Shown one piece after another: positions 24,776 through 36,118 of a DNA stretch of 64,000 bases (positions within the stretch are counted from its first letter, which is position 1; the number at the start of each line of letters is the position of its first letter). The stretch is from NCBI GenBank assembly GCA_024721245.1, contig CM045554.1:32031660-32095659 (forward strand). The letters run 5' to 3'. Made by a program: the position numbers and the translations under genes. Under the pieces are notes generated by a model. That model was not told the origin of the DNA. It ran no database searches and saw only the letters and a list, made by a program, of their open reading frames with translations. This stretch comes from Mitragyna speciosa (Eukaryota > Streptophyta > Magnoliopsida > Gentianales > Rubiaceae).

Positions 24776-27154
24776 GGGTTAAAATAAGTATTTGGAACAA
24801 AAAGAGCACTCCCTTTCTTGCTTCAAATGGTAAAATTTTTAAGCTAAATTGATACATTGATGGAAATTATTTAAATGGTTAAAATTTCATCAAAACGATT
24901 TATCAACTTGATACGTACGATTAATTTTCAAGTAGTGAAAACAATCATTTACCGCATATGTTCACATTACTTGGAGATTGTCCTATACAGCTGAGTTTCC
25001 AAACCGTTAAAAATAGAGTTTGCATCATAGATATAGTTTAAAACACAGTTGCTTTAGCGTGTTATACCATAATCAGATGATCCAAATTTTTGGGCTTGGT
25101 CAGTTGGTCTACTCTAATTTGCAATTAAATATATCTCTACGCATCTAATAATCAAAAAGGTAACATCAATTTTTATTTTCTTTTCTAAGATCTGAAGGCA
25201 CCTAGGCTTTGATGTCAACGATTCCATTAAATTCTATCCACATTTGATTAGAATACTATAAAGGTGAACTTGGTTCAGGAAATTAGTAGTGTGTGTATGT
25301 GTGTGTGTGTGTAATTGTAAATGAATTTTTTATTTTGGCTTATTAGTACTAGACAAGCTTAAAACAAAGAAAGATGAAAAATATTCATAGAAAAGTTTTA
25401 CCTAATAACGAAAGGGTGTTTGTCAAAATGTAAAAGGACTACATTTGAAGATTTTCTAAAACTTTGTTGTATAGATATCTTAGAATAGCATAGCATTATT
25501 CGTTTTCTCTAGGAGAGGTGAACTTGGAAAAATAAAAGGACAGGCAGAACTTTACTATTTTCTTTTTTGTTCATTTTTCCAAAAAATATGGTGACCTTCA
25601 AGTGGTTAAGATACATTTAGGTTACTATTTCTTTCATTAGATCAATAATGGAGCATCAGCACAAACCCTTTTGGGTGTCGGTAAGTTCTCCCTTATTACG
25701 CAACTTAGGACACAAAAACGTTTAAAATCATTGCATAATCATTTTTTATGACACATAGATAGGATTTAAAATAAAGAAGTTATTTAAATGCGAAAGTATT
25801 GAACTTAAATGAAGAAAGATCAAAATCATTAATACACTAAGCCATTAGAGGATAAAATTTATTATATTTACATATCTTATTAAAGTTTTCATTTTCTTTT
25901 CTTGATTTCTTATGCTGCATTGCTAATCATCAACCTCGCTTATCGAAATAAGCAAATTTGAGAACATGATTCCACACTGACTTCCCAAGTTGTGTACATC
26001 ATGCAATTTAAAATAGCCTAAGGCTACTATTTGAAGGAATCCAACTTATTCAATTTTCAAGATTTCAGATTTTGTGATCTTTGAATTAAGAGAAAACCAA
26101 TTTATCAAGACAGGAACAAGCACATGGACGTTGCTTTGGTGGACACTTGCCCCATGTCAATGGCATCATCAATTTGGTCATTTCTTCATTAAACAAATGT
26201 TTTGCGTTTTGTTGCTTTCTATGAGTACTATACGGTGTGTGCGTGGAGCCTTATATACTAAATATAATGGGGAAAGGTTGTCATCCATAATAAAATTCAA
26301 CATTTATGTGTGGACATTAGAAAGGATAATGATGAAACGAAAGGAAAAGGAACCTGTTTTATGAGTTTATATCAAACAGAGAAGGGTATTATTTGATTGG
26401 TAATGATAGTGAAAGAAAGTTATCAGCTCAAATTAGCTAGCACAAATTTGGAGTTTGCAAGCGCCAATAAGACATTTTGAGTGATATCCAACTGCCTGAA
26501 GTTTTACCAATTTGGCAATCACATGTTGAGTTTTTATTATCTAGAATAAATATTTTGGATTTATGACCAATTTTTACTTTCTTTAAAATGAACAAACAAT
26601 TTAATCAAAAAAAAGAAAAAGAAAAAATGACGCATTTCCTACTATTAATTATTGGAGACAAGTTGGGGCATCACTAATTGAGGCTTCTCATTCAACATTG
26701 ATCTAGTTATTCTGAGAAAAAATAAACATAAAAGAGGAGATTGTTAATGGAAATTATGAAAATCTTCTACAATACTCTCCTCATTTTTTAGATAGAATTG
26801 AATCTGAATAGCTTTAACCTACAATTTGGAAAAGCATTAGAATAAAACAATATTTTTAAACTCCAAATTCTTGTCCTAATTTGGCCACTTTTTTTTCACT
26901 AAAAAGACCAAAAAATAAAATAGATTATTTGATCTCAAAGTAACATTTGAATGAATAACCAAAACTGATGATTTAAAAAAAAATCAGAAGAAAAACTAAC
27001 ACTAAGAATATGTAATAAATGAGAATTTTAAGGAAGAAAAAAGAGTATCAAGTAATTCAGGACAAGGTTGGTCAAGATTTAATATAATTAACATACAATG
27101 GTAACATAATCCGATAAAATAAATAGTTGCAACAACCAAAATCTTGTTTCAATT

Positions 27155-27171
27155 CCCCCCCCCCCCCCCCC
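27155..27171. repeat. C homopolymer
   Basis: Seventeen consecutive C bases followed by GGGTCCCCC. Runs like this are often sequencing or assembly weak points; it could also form an i-motif or a G-quadruplex on the other strand. Confidence 0.8.
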
Positions 27172-27738
27172 GGGTCCCCCCACAAAAAAAAAACAAAAAA
27201 AAAGAAAGAGACAATGTAATTTCAAACAACCTTTCAACAAGCAAAGGCAAGACCTCAATTGCATGAATAGAAAATTAATAATAGTCTAATATTATGAATT
27301 TGTAGTACATTGTGAGGGGGAAAAAACCCTGCCCAAAAAGAAAATAGTAATTATAAATTCAAAATTAAAAAATAAAAAAAAACAATTAAGAAAATGCATG
27401 AGCCGAAGGAGTGAGTGAAGTCAGGCTAACGAGCCACCTGTGACCACCGACAGTCCTGGTTTTGAATTTTGTACCCAGTCCTCAGCCCTTACGCAACGGA
27501 CCAAAGGGACCCATATAGCTACGACAGCAGCTTTAAATACAATGACTCATCAATCGCTATTCCTTCATGGACCAAGTGCTTTTTCTTTTCCTTCCTTTTC
27601 TTCTTTTAACAACACAGACGACCCCCCTTTTCCCATTTTCCATATACAAAAAACCCATAATTTTTCTGACTTTTTTTTCTGTTTTCTTCAACAACACAGA
27701 CGACCCAACCCACCCCCCTACCCGCCCAAACACCAAAA

Positions 27739-27747
<9 letters not shown>

Positions 27748-27790
<43 letters not shown>
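27748..27790. repeat. TA microsatellite
   Basis: Perfect AT alternation following an A13 run. It makes long spurious Ile-Tyr ORFs on both strands. Confidence 0.95.
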
Positions 27791-27792
<2 letters not shown>

Positions 27793-28015
27793 ACAGCCCA
27801 CCCCAAAATCCTCCCGGCTTCGTCCGGCGCACCCTCACGTGGCTACAGTTTTTCTTTTTTTTGGAAGAAGACAAAGCCTATAGATTCACAATGTCAGTTA
27901 ATGTGATATGGTAGACTACTTATCCGTTGACCATTGACCTTATAACTGATCAAAAATTAAAAAAGAAAAAAAGACCATGATAATAGGAGGAATTAATTAA
28001 CTGATGTTTGATCAG

Positions 28016-28237
28016 TCAAGTACCAAAGCTTAGTGCAAGGGACTTGTTGTACATTTTGTACTTCTTCAAGTCATGGGCAAAATTCTTGGAGATCATATGG
28101 TGTTCTTCCATGATGGCATCCAATAAATTTGGATTGTGTCTTCCGGAAGCTGGTACTTTGACATAAAAAACAAAAAGAAAGTCTGGTAACTGGTTCAAAC
28201 CTTTCAGAAAGCGATAGAAGGAATATCTAGTGAACAC
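28016..28237 (-). other. Possible exon or gene remnant, unrecognised
   Basis: Minus-strand open frame of 73 codons. The last 46 residues, from VPASGRHNPNLLDAIMEEHH to KMYNKSLALSFGT and a stop, have balanced composition and look more protein-like than the neighbouring noise. They could be a terminal exon or a decayed copy. I do not recognise a family, and no upstream exon was found before the MITE-like element at 28298. Confidence 0.25.
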
Positions 28238-28297
28238 CTACATGGCGCTAAATTTGTAGAGAGAAATCGGAATCATTCATTTTGAAATTAGAATGAA

Positions 28298-28729
28298 TAT
28301 CTTTGTTTGGTTGAATGCCAGAATCGGAATGAAATTTAATTAAATTCTATTTTTTCCCTTGATATAAAATTTATTATAAAATAAAATAATTACACATGAA
28401 TATTTGAATACTTGTGTGTGTGTGTATATATGTATGTATGTATGTACATAGCAACTCCTATCTTTCAAACCTACAACCCCCACTTTTAAAGACCTTATAG
28501 TCTTAAATCATCTAATTTTGATGATTAACAAACAAATGATGATATCTACTAATGGTTTATCAAGTTACTTTTGCAACAAAACAATTGAGGAATAAAAAAG
28601 AAGTCAAAGTTGTAGAATTTTTAGAAATGATTTTATTCTCTCCAATTTGGTCAAGAATTGGAGATTCTAAAATTTTCAAAAATTATTCTGATTCCTGATT
28701 CTGATTCCTTCCAACCAAACAGCCCTTAG
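28298..28729. mobile_element. MITE-like element (TTTGGTTG ends)
   Basis: The left side reads TTTGTTTGGTTGAATGCCAG then AATCGGAATGAA. The right end in reverse complement reads GGGCTGTTTGGTTGGAAGGA then ATCAGAATCAGGAA. The interior is AT-rich and non-coding. Ends containing GTTTGGTT are common in plant hAT-like MITEs. No clean target duplication is visible, so the left boundary is approximate. Confidence 0.45.
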
Positions 28730-30504
28730 AGGTAGTGTACCAAAAAAAGAAAACAACATTATAAACTATCATTATACTGAATAGTTTCTATTCAAGATTT
28801 TGCCTAAATTTACTGTAGAGTCGGTTCTATAATTTTGTTGCACAAATTTTATTTAGTGGAATGCATAGTTCACTGCACTAGTTAATACTTTATAAATGGC
28901 AAAGAGTTCAAACTAAATTTGACCATCAATGCATTTTCTTTCCCCTTCTTGTGCCGAAGACTAAATGCCTAAACAGTAACAAAATCTCATCAAATTTACG
29001 ATTGCTTTGTAGGTTAAATCTGAGGAAGTAGTGTTAAAGTGGGCTGTTGAGAATACATCGCAGAAGATAGTCCAATTCCAGTCACTAAAGAGCCTACAAG
29101 GCAAAAGAGAGTTAGAAGCTGAGAGAGTGTTACTCTTAATTGGCCTCTGATGTTTAAGTCAGATAGAGCTCGAATAAAGCTTGCATAAAAGAGTTAAAAT
29201 TTTGGAGTATTACCGGTTTACTCATTGTCCTTTGCATGGGAGTATTTATAGCTGAAAGGAGAGAAGGTTGGGGAGGAGGGGTTGAGACCTATATTATTGC
29301 ATCTAAGAATATGATGCTTGTAGTCTGCCTCATAAGGTAGCTGTGTCAACCATAACTGTACTTTAATATACTCAATTGATAGTAGTAAGAGTTCCTAGGC
29401 TCTTGTCATGTCACATCAGATATTATCAAGAGTCTTCGTTTTAAACATTTTGACGAGTTCTGTTAGTAATTCATATCGAGCTAAGCTTGTTAGGGCTTTA
29501 TAAACAGCGGCCTTAATGGGCTTTTTTCACCCATGGTGATCACGGTGTTAGTGTGACTAAGGCCGAGCAATTGAATGCCGAATTCAGGATAAAAGTTAAC
29601 AGAGACTGAGTACATAAAAGATTCTAGTTGTGATCAAGCTGTCGCTTTCAGAATTCAATAGTTGGTTCTTGGACTTTAACCCTATTTATTTGGGCTAAGT
29701 TTGTCAGGCGAGCCCACTAATAGGTATAGCATTGAACAACCTGGTCCTTTATACTTGGGCTAATTGGATTAAAAGCATCCAGGGGATGTGATGAAATTAA
29801 GCCATTTAAGATTGGCCTCAACAAAATCTAAACCAGACTTAGTTAAACGACAAATTGCTCTTAAAGAGGAGCCCAATTCACACTCCTCTTTTCTAAGATA
29901 ACACAATTTGACATGTTATTTGTCAAGCTTGGTTCTTCAAGTTTGGGGAACCTTCAGCTAGGCGATTGTTTGGAGTTGGATGGAAACCCATGGATTCGCG
30001 AAATGCGGAACCTGTCCCCACTCAGAGCAAAGGGAAATAAATGTGGATTGACCGCACAATTTATTTAACTAGCTTAGAACGTCATCGGGTTTGTCTTCTT
30101 TTTTTGCCGAGTTGCTACCGATGTATTTTTTTTTTTTCTGGTGTTTAGTTGTTTACAACGTCCTAGATTAGCAAAACTTCAGTATCCCTAGAGGGGGTTT
30201 TGGAATTTGATGACAGAACAAAAAATGCAATGATTTTCTCATTAGAGTATCTCTACTAATTGAGTTGAATCTGGAGAATGTGATTTTTTTCTTGAAATCT
30301 TAGTTATCTTATGAGTTTCTCTACCAGCTAAGTTGCTTATTGGAAACATGTTTTTCTCTTGAAAGCTTAGTATAATTGCATTCAAAGTTGACGCTTTCTT
30401 AAAGCCAAGCACCTATTTTTACCTAACATAGAAAGAAATTCAAAGGTGTCAAAACGGAATCCTGCTTCTATTCCAAAGGCGTGAAACTTGGAACTATGCC
30501 ACTT

Positions 30505-30800
30505 GAAAGGCGTGCATTATTGAGATGATGTTTAGAGTGTACATAACGCGATTGGAAAATTAATATGATTTTATGTTTCCTGGGCTATTGATATAAATAT
30601 GACTTAATTTGAAATCTAGATTTAAAAAAAAGAGTCAAAATTAAGTGCATTCGAAAGGCGTGTATTATTTGGATGATGTTCAGAGCGTACATAACTTTAC
30701 TGAAAAATTTATATGGTTTTTTGTTTCGTGGGTTATTGGAATAAATATTGACTTAATTTGAGATCTAAATTTTGAGAAAAAGGTCAAAATTAAATGAATT
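30505..30800. repeat. Diverged 148-bp tandem duplication
   Basis: Two units starting GAAAGGCGTG at 30505 and 30653 share blocks such as GATGATGTT, GTACATAAC, TTATTGG/TATTGAT and TGACTTAATTTGA. They differ by scattered substitutions and small indels, so the duplication is old. Non-coding. Confidence 0.75.
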
Positions 30801-31139
30801 CTCATTTCAATAAACCGATCTTGTCCTTCCTAAAGGTGTTAAAGAGGCCATTTTCGAGTGAAGTTGGATGTTGCAATCAGAATAAGGGCCAAAAACCTAC
30901 CATGTATTTCTGAACACAGCTACATCAGGATGCTGAATTCAGCACCATGCAGATGCATGTTTTCATGATGTTGCATGGACTTTGTGCTGTTAATAGAGAA
31001 CAAAATAGAAAAAACTAGCTTATGTTTTATTCAATTGGGTTTGGAGGGACGCCAATTAATTCAACAAACACACTTGCTGAGTTCTGATTGATGAAACAAT
31101 CTGAACCAGGACTAGACAGACAAACGCTAGGCTGGTCAA

Positions 31140-31747
31140 TTACTTGTTGGAAGCATATTTGGCAGTGAAGTACTTCTCTATTTCTTCTGGTGTTTTTCCT
31201 GGTATTCTTCCAGCTATCAGCGACCACCTGCTTAACATAGGAGAAAATTGCGAATAATTACTAAATTATTTTGCACCAGTCTATGTGCACTTATAATCGA
31301 ACATCATATTAAACAATGTATTATGCGAAATTAACCTTGGTCCAACCAGTCTATACATTCTAGCCATAAGCATTTTCTCATCTTCTGAGAATTCTAGCTT
31401 GGTTTCCTTCCTGGTTCCCTCTACAAAAAGCAATAACCAGATAAAAAAAAAGGATTGATTTTTTAGCAAGAAAAAAGATGGAATTTTTATGACTTATAGG
31501 GGTTGTATTAAGCAAGTCAGAGCTCAAAACATGGCTTCAAGCTTAAGCTTTGCCAGACACATGATACTGAACCCGAATTTGAGCTTAAGCTTGCCGAGGC
31601 TTAATCATCAACCTCTTTACAAACACGAAATGTAGAAGGACAAAGAAAGCAAGGGCTTTATGCACAAAAAATATGATCTTAAATGTGGTGGAGACCACCT
31701 TCATTTTTGTCACTATCATCAATTCTGATGCGATAGAAGTCTCCCAT
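31140..31747 (-). CDS. Single-repeat R3-MYB repressor (CPC/TRY/MYBx type)
   Basis: Three exons, right to left: 31747-31699, 31420-31336, 31227-31140; 222 nt, 73 residues. The second intron splits the Arg codon before Trp in VGPR-WSLIAGR; the first has a weak GTGGTC donor but its phase fits, and no better exon 1 was found. The protein is essentially one MYB R3 repeat: FSEDEKMLMARMYRLVGPRW, then SLIAGRIPGKTPEEIEKYF. The spacing L-x2-R-x3-L-x6-L-x3-R of the bHLH-binding motif is kept. Such proteins lack an activation domain and compete with R2R3-MYBs for bHLH partners, repressing trichome, root-hair or anthocyanin programmes (family knowledge). Two departures: the acidic residue normally before the first Leu is Met here, and the usual Trp in EKYW is Phe. 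Nothing in the flanks indicates which process it controls. Confidence 0.8.
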
Positions 31748-31811
31748 TTTCGGCGAGTAATAGCAGTAGCACTTGCAGCAGAGAATGACCAAATTCAACC
31801 CAAGACGGGCG

Positions 31812-31820
31812 CTATTTATA
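31812..31820 (-). promoter_or_regulatory. TATA box of the R3-MYB gene
   Basis: TATAAATAG on the minus strand lies 65 bp upstream of the proposed ATG at 31747. This gives a start site near 31785 and a leader of about 40 nt. It independently supports the choice of first exon. Confidence 0.7.
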
Positions 31821-34008
31821 CTTGTACTGTGTGTACTGTCTGCTGCAGGGATTATGGATATAATTCGTGGTCAGACTTGCAGGTAGAACAAGTCGTACGT
31901 ACAAGACTGGTAGCTCTCATATTTGATGGCTTGTTGAAGCCTTTCCCGGCTATAAAAAGACAAGCAAGTCATGTCCAAATGCCACATTGCAAATCCAGCT
32001 CCCCAGATATAAATGATAGTAGTAAATCATATATTCCTGTATCATTATCCTAGTATTTTCCTATGTAGTTTATTAATTTTGTCCATGAATCTTTGATCAA
32101 CCCATTCATTTAATAAGTGAACCGTACGCATACATGTGACACCACCTTGTTTCTATGAATCGTATATATTTTGTTCTCAGCCGCCACGATTCTAGTGTTA
32201 TCCGGGGATGGCTTATCTGCCGTTTCAATCTCTACTGGGAAGTAGTGGAGAAACAAGTCAATAAAGACCGAAAAATCAATGAAAAATACCATAGAATGCA
32301 TTTGGCTTCATCTGATCTTTTATATAGTACTATTTTAACATCTATCTTGGTTGGTTTATTCTCTGTCTGTTACTCAAATCATTACCTAACATACTGTTTT
32401 ATTATTTGCCTTCGCAAACTAGCCTTTATTGAAATCAGTATCAATAGAGAATTTATGTGATCATTTCATCTTTTGGTTGTTATGTTGTCAATCCATGATG
32501 TTGAAATAAAAGCCCAAATAGCAAAAATGGAAGCTTTATGAGCATCACTTTCTTCTGGTTGGGAGTTTTTGGTTTGCATTATCTTATGTTGGTCGAAGTG
32601 ATACTAGCTCCACTATCTTCTAGAATTTCTAGCATATTAAAATGCATACTTTTCCGTAATCTTTGATTACAACTTCCTAGACTGGTACTAATTAAGTCTG
32701 GAGACGAAGTAAAATGATACATCCTTTTTTATCAATCTAGTTACGATTGCGATAGTAACAGAAATCATTTGAGAATAAGTATAAAGATGAGGATGTAAAA
32801 GCTATTGAGAACATTTCATCAAAGGACGATGATGATGATGATGCTATGTCGCAGAATCAGGTTGTGCACCTTGAATTCTGGTATTATTTCATCCAAGAAA
32901 CATAGGAAACGTGCATGGGGTCCAGGAATGCGCTTAGGCGGGGGCACATCACAAAGAAGAAACATAAGCCTGAAAACTGATATGAATTCAGCAAAGCCCA
33001 AACACATTAGTTAGGGTAATATATTGGTTAGTTATAGCTTTTGCAGTCATACAAGTTAATCAGGCTAACATTACTGGTCTTGGGGTTGCTATGCCCAATT
33101 TCAACACCTTGAGTTGTAAAAAAGGGTTTGTTTTTGTTGATAGATTGGTGCAGCTGAAGAGATAGAGTTGGGGATTTTTTTTAATTGTTTATTGCACAAA
33201 TCCCCCACCATGTTTATTAAAAGACTATATTTGGCCTATTCAAATTTTCTTGTCCAATTTTTTAATGTCTGTTATATTCATTAATGTAAAACCACATAGG
33301 ACATAATTTCTTATACAAGTCAGATTAAACACAAAAAAAAGGAATTATTCAGAGGATCTGAAGTGATTTCACATCCCCTTCTTAAACTTTAATTTCTACT
33401 GTATTCCCCCATGAATTTATATTAACTTTTTTTCCTCTAACGAATTTAAAAATTATTCTTTGTTCTTATAACAATTTGATTTCGCTCCATTTAGTTTAAT
33501 GAAAACATAAATTTGTACGTGAACTTGTATCAACTTCTGCATCCTTTGCTGTCCCCAGACAAACATGAGGGCATAATTCACATATGGTGGCGTCCATATT
33601 CATGTATTCGAGAAGTTAACATCAACAACAAAGGAACCTCGAACACAGTCTTTCATATGTTACTCGTTTATCGGGCTTGTGTTTTGGATTACCCGCGCAA
33701 AAATGTGAACCGTTATTCGACACGGTATTAGTAACTGCTTCGATTACCCTATTTATTGTATTCAGGATGAATCAGTTTTCTCTGTTTTTGGGTTTCTGAA
33801 TTTTTTTTGTAACAATCCTACTTCTGCTTTCGCCGCTGTCTCCAAACAAACACCAGGACATAGATAAATGTATGACTCACGTATAATAGAATCCATATTC
33901 ATATATTTGAGAAGTTAACATCAACCTCATTTAGCAATGAAGAAACCTCCAACAAAGTCTCTCATTTCTACACATATTAGGATTGTGTTTCGGGTTTAGA
34001 CTGCATAT
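31821..34008. other. Intergenic with a duplicated DEFL flank
   Basis: Upstream of the R3-MYB gene, no conserved coding sequence is seen. Around 32790-33014 there is a stretch with an Asp run (GATGATGATGATGATGAT) and a basic KKHRKRAWGPG-like translation in another frame. It may be a decayed gene end but is unrecognised. Positions 33553-33692 and 33841-33998 are diverged copies of one another (see separate entry). Confidence 0.5.
33553..33998. repeat. Two diverged ~140-155 bp direct repeats beside the defensin-like gene
   Basis: Copy 1 (33553-33692) and copy 2 (33841-33998) share AAACA..AGG..ATA, ATCCATATTCAT-TAT-TGAGAAG, GTTAACATCAACA/C, GAA-CCTC-AACA-AGTCT-TCAT and GTGTTT-GG. Copy 2 directly abuts the 3' end of the defensin-like gene (minus strand). 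Copy 1 may therefore be the downstream flank of a lost tandem paralogue. Confidence 0.65.
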
Positions 34009-34218
34009 TCAGTATTCACCCTTGCAAAATGGACTTTCATCAGGGTTTGTACAGACACACATATTGATCTCCAAATTGCAACAGTAAATTGTTTTCCATG
34101 CGCTTGTAAGCCAACAATACCAGTAACAGTGTTTGTCTTTCGTGCAATCGCCAAACCCTGCTTCAGTCCCAAATAAAAGGCCTGCATATAGTAATAGTCC
34201 CAAATAAAAGACCTTCAT
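34009..34218 (-). CDS. Secreted cysteine-rich defensin-like (DEFL) peptide
   Basis: Intronless minus-strand frame of 69 residues. A hydrophobic N-terminus (MKVFYLGLLLYAGLLFGTEAG) is a plausible signal peptide, cleaved near residue 20. The mature part has eight cysteines at 25, 31, 35, 46, 47, 54, 56 and 65. C-x3-C (31/35) and C-x-C (54/56) are the hallmark spacing of cysteine-stabilised alpha-beta (CSab) plant defensin-like peptides. Such peptides act in defence or cell-cell signalling; this one's role cannot be read from the sequence. Most plant DEFL genes have an intron after the signal peptide, absent here. The signal region contains a near-perfect 23-bp duplication with a 31-bp period that yields two ATGs in different frames; only the upstream ATG reads into the cysteine domain. 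An adjacent noncoding repeat hints at a lost sister gene. Confidence 0.65.
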   Translation of the reverse strand: MKVFYLGLLLYAGLLFGTEAGFGDCTKDKHCYWYCWLTSAWKTIYCCNLEINMCVCTNPDESPFCKGEY

Positions 34219-34494
34219 TTTATCAACCTAACGAATGTAAAGAACTCCCCCAACTATAAAAACATTATTCACGTAATTATGAGATTTCTAATTCAACTTT
34301 TAGCCTTTGTCTTTCTTTTTCCCTCGTGCGACTAAGTAAGGAAATACTTAGGTAGACCCATGGATTCTGTGGTCCATATTCAATCATATCAGCCACTTGT
34401 TGGGCTTCTTGTGGACCCCTTGTGGGTCCCTTAGTACTTTTGTGGCTAATGTGGACCACAGGGTCCACGAGTGATCCATCTAAGAATTTTCTGA

Positions 34495-35304
34495 CTAAGG
34501 TGCCATTTGATAAAATTAAAATCTGAAGTCTGAAGTCTGAAATTTAAGTACTGAAAGTATTAAGTTGCTGAATTAAAAAAGTTTTATCTGTTTGATAATT
34601 AACTAAATACATGCACTGAATTCAAATATCTCCTTTCATAAATATAATTATTTTATCTTAAAAATTTTAAATAATTTATTAATAATGTATCTAAGAAAGA
34701 AAGATATTGTTTGTTTGTGAGAGATAGAGAGTAAGTGTATTTATGTACGAGAAAATGTGTGAGAGAGAAAGTATGTGTATATATGGAACAACGTAAGCAT
34801 GTAAGAGGAAAAAAATTAAAATATGTGCACGTGTATATGAGAGATAGAAAATTATATGTGAAAGTATGAGTGTGTGTGTGTGTAAAAGTGTATGTGCAAG
34901 AAAGTATGTAAGTAAGAGTAACTGTGTGTGGGTGGAGAGAGAGAGAGAGAGAGAGAGAGCGCATGTATGTGCATGTGTGAGAGAGAGAAGGAGAGAGAAT
35001 ATGTGTATTTGTGTGAAAGAAGGTGTATGTGTGTGTGAGAGAGAGAGTGTGTGTGTGTGTGTGCATGTGTGTGTGTGTGTGCGCATGGGTGAGTGTGTGT
35101 ATGTGTGTGTAATGAAGGGAGGGAAAGAGTATCAAAATTCAGCAAATTAAGTGAAAATTTTTCACTTAAAATTTTGTATTCAAATTAAATAAGTACTTAA
35201 TGTGTTAAGTGGTAAAGCAATTTTGTTATCAAACACACTGAATTCAAAAAGCACTTAATCCATTAATTTTCAGTATTAAGTCATGTTATCAAACCCCCCC
35301 TAAG
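34495..35304. mobile_element. Non-autonomous element, copy 1 (GT/GA-rich core)
   Basis: The left end is CTAAGGTGCCATTTGATAAAA; the right end in reverse complement is CTTAGGGGGGGTTTGATAAC. Inside both ends are inverted CTGAA and ACTTAATACTGAAA motifs. The core (about 34720-35115) is a long GT/GA simple-sequence tract on the plus strand, giving Thr-His and Leu-Ser ORFs on the minus strand that are not genes. The terminal TTTGATAA is typical of plant hAT-like MITEs. The flanks ATTTTCT (left) and ATTCTCT (right) may be a decayed target duplication. Confidence 0.6.
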
Positions 35305-36118
35305 ATTCTCTTGGAACCAAAAAGATAAATATAAAGAAACTACTAATTTAACTCTAAACTCTTTCCTTTCTCTTTTCCCCTTGTATGACTTTGATTCTCC
35401 TTGAAGTCATGATGCAAGAACAAAGAAAAATGCATAGATCCTCTTGAACTTAAGAAATAAATATAAAGAAAATGCATGTCTATATGGATGGAAAAATAAA
35501 AGATAGAAAACTATCCATATGGATGGAAAAATGAAAGATAAAAAACAAATAAAAGGGAAAAGTAGAGAGGAAGACTGACAAGATGCCACGATGCAGATCA
35601 CCAGAATAGAAGATTTTGAAGCCATTGTGGTCCTACTTTGTTCAACAGTAAATTTGGGTAGCACTATAAAAGTTACGAGTAACCAGTCTCTCCAATATAA
35701 ACAAACTGTTCAACTTAATTACTCATTAAGCTTCATAACTTGATGTGATTAATACATATACGCTGTAACCCTTTTTTAACCCCTTTTTGAGAGATTACGT
35801 TATAACATCTTAAAAGCATTCATTGAAGTGAACTTCACAAATATTTTTATGAAGATGTATGGTGTTAAGGTCTGTTTGGTTTATGGATGGGATGAAATAG
35901 GATGATTCATCTTACTAAATATTGGATAACAGTTTTCAATTACTTCAAAATAAAAGATTCATGTCTATTAGTCAAACAATCACTCGGGATTGCAGCCCAT
36001 TTAGTACTCTAACAAATTAATGGTCAAAATTCAGTTTGTATTTGATTATTTGGGTTTATTTCGTGACATTTATGCATAAAACCTAAAAATTAAAAAATTG
36101 GAGTACAATTTTGCCTAC

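Larger units (their letters stand above)
23563..31139. other. Gene-poor, repeat-rich intergenic region
   Basis: No gene is securely supported over about 7.5 kb. It holds a short inverted-repeat element (23731-23865), a CT microsatellite (24748-24775), a C homopolymer (27155-27171) and a TA microsatellite (27748-27790). It also holds a possible exon remnant on the minus strand (28016-28237), a MITE-like element (28298-28729) and a 148-bp tandem duplication (30505-30800). Positions about 29000-30100 are less AT-rich than their surroundings and may be an old retroelement fragment, but no end or protein can be shown. The CACGTGGCT at 27835 holds a G-box with no obvious gene. Confidence 0.55.

Noticed and set aside
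27557..27914. ORFs with Ile-Tyr runs on both strands
   Set aside because: Produced by the TA microsatellite at 27748-27790 flanked by C-rich sequence; no family resemblance.
29000..30100. Retroelement fragment suggested by less AT-rich composition and a TATTTATAGC motif near 29250
   Set aside because: No LTR ends, target duplication, primer-binding site or protein motif could be shown.
34653..35150. Long overlapping ORFs rich in Thr-His, Leu-Ser (minus) and Val-Cys, Arg-Glu (plus)
   Set aside because: They are translations of the GT/GA simple repeat inside the non-autonomous element, open in several frames on both strands; the same holds for 36300-36850.
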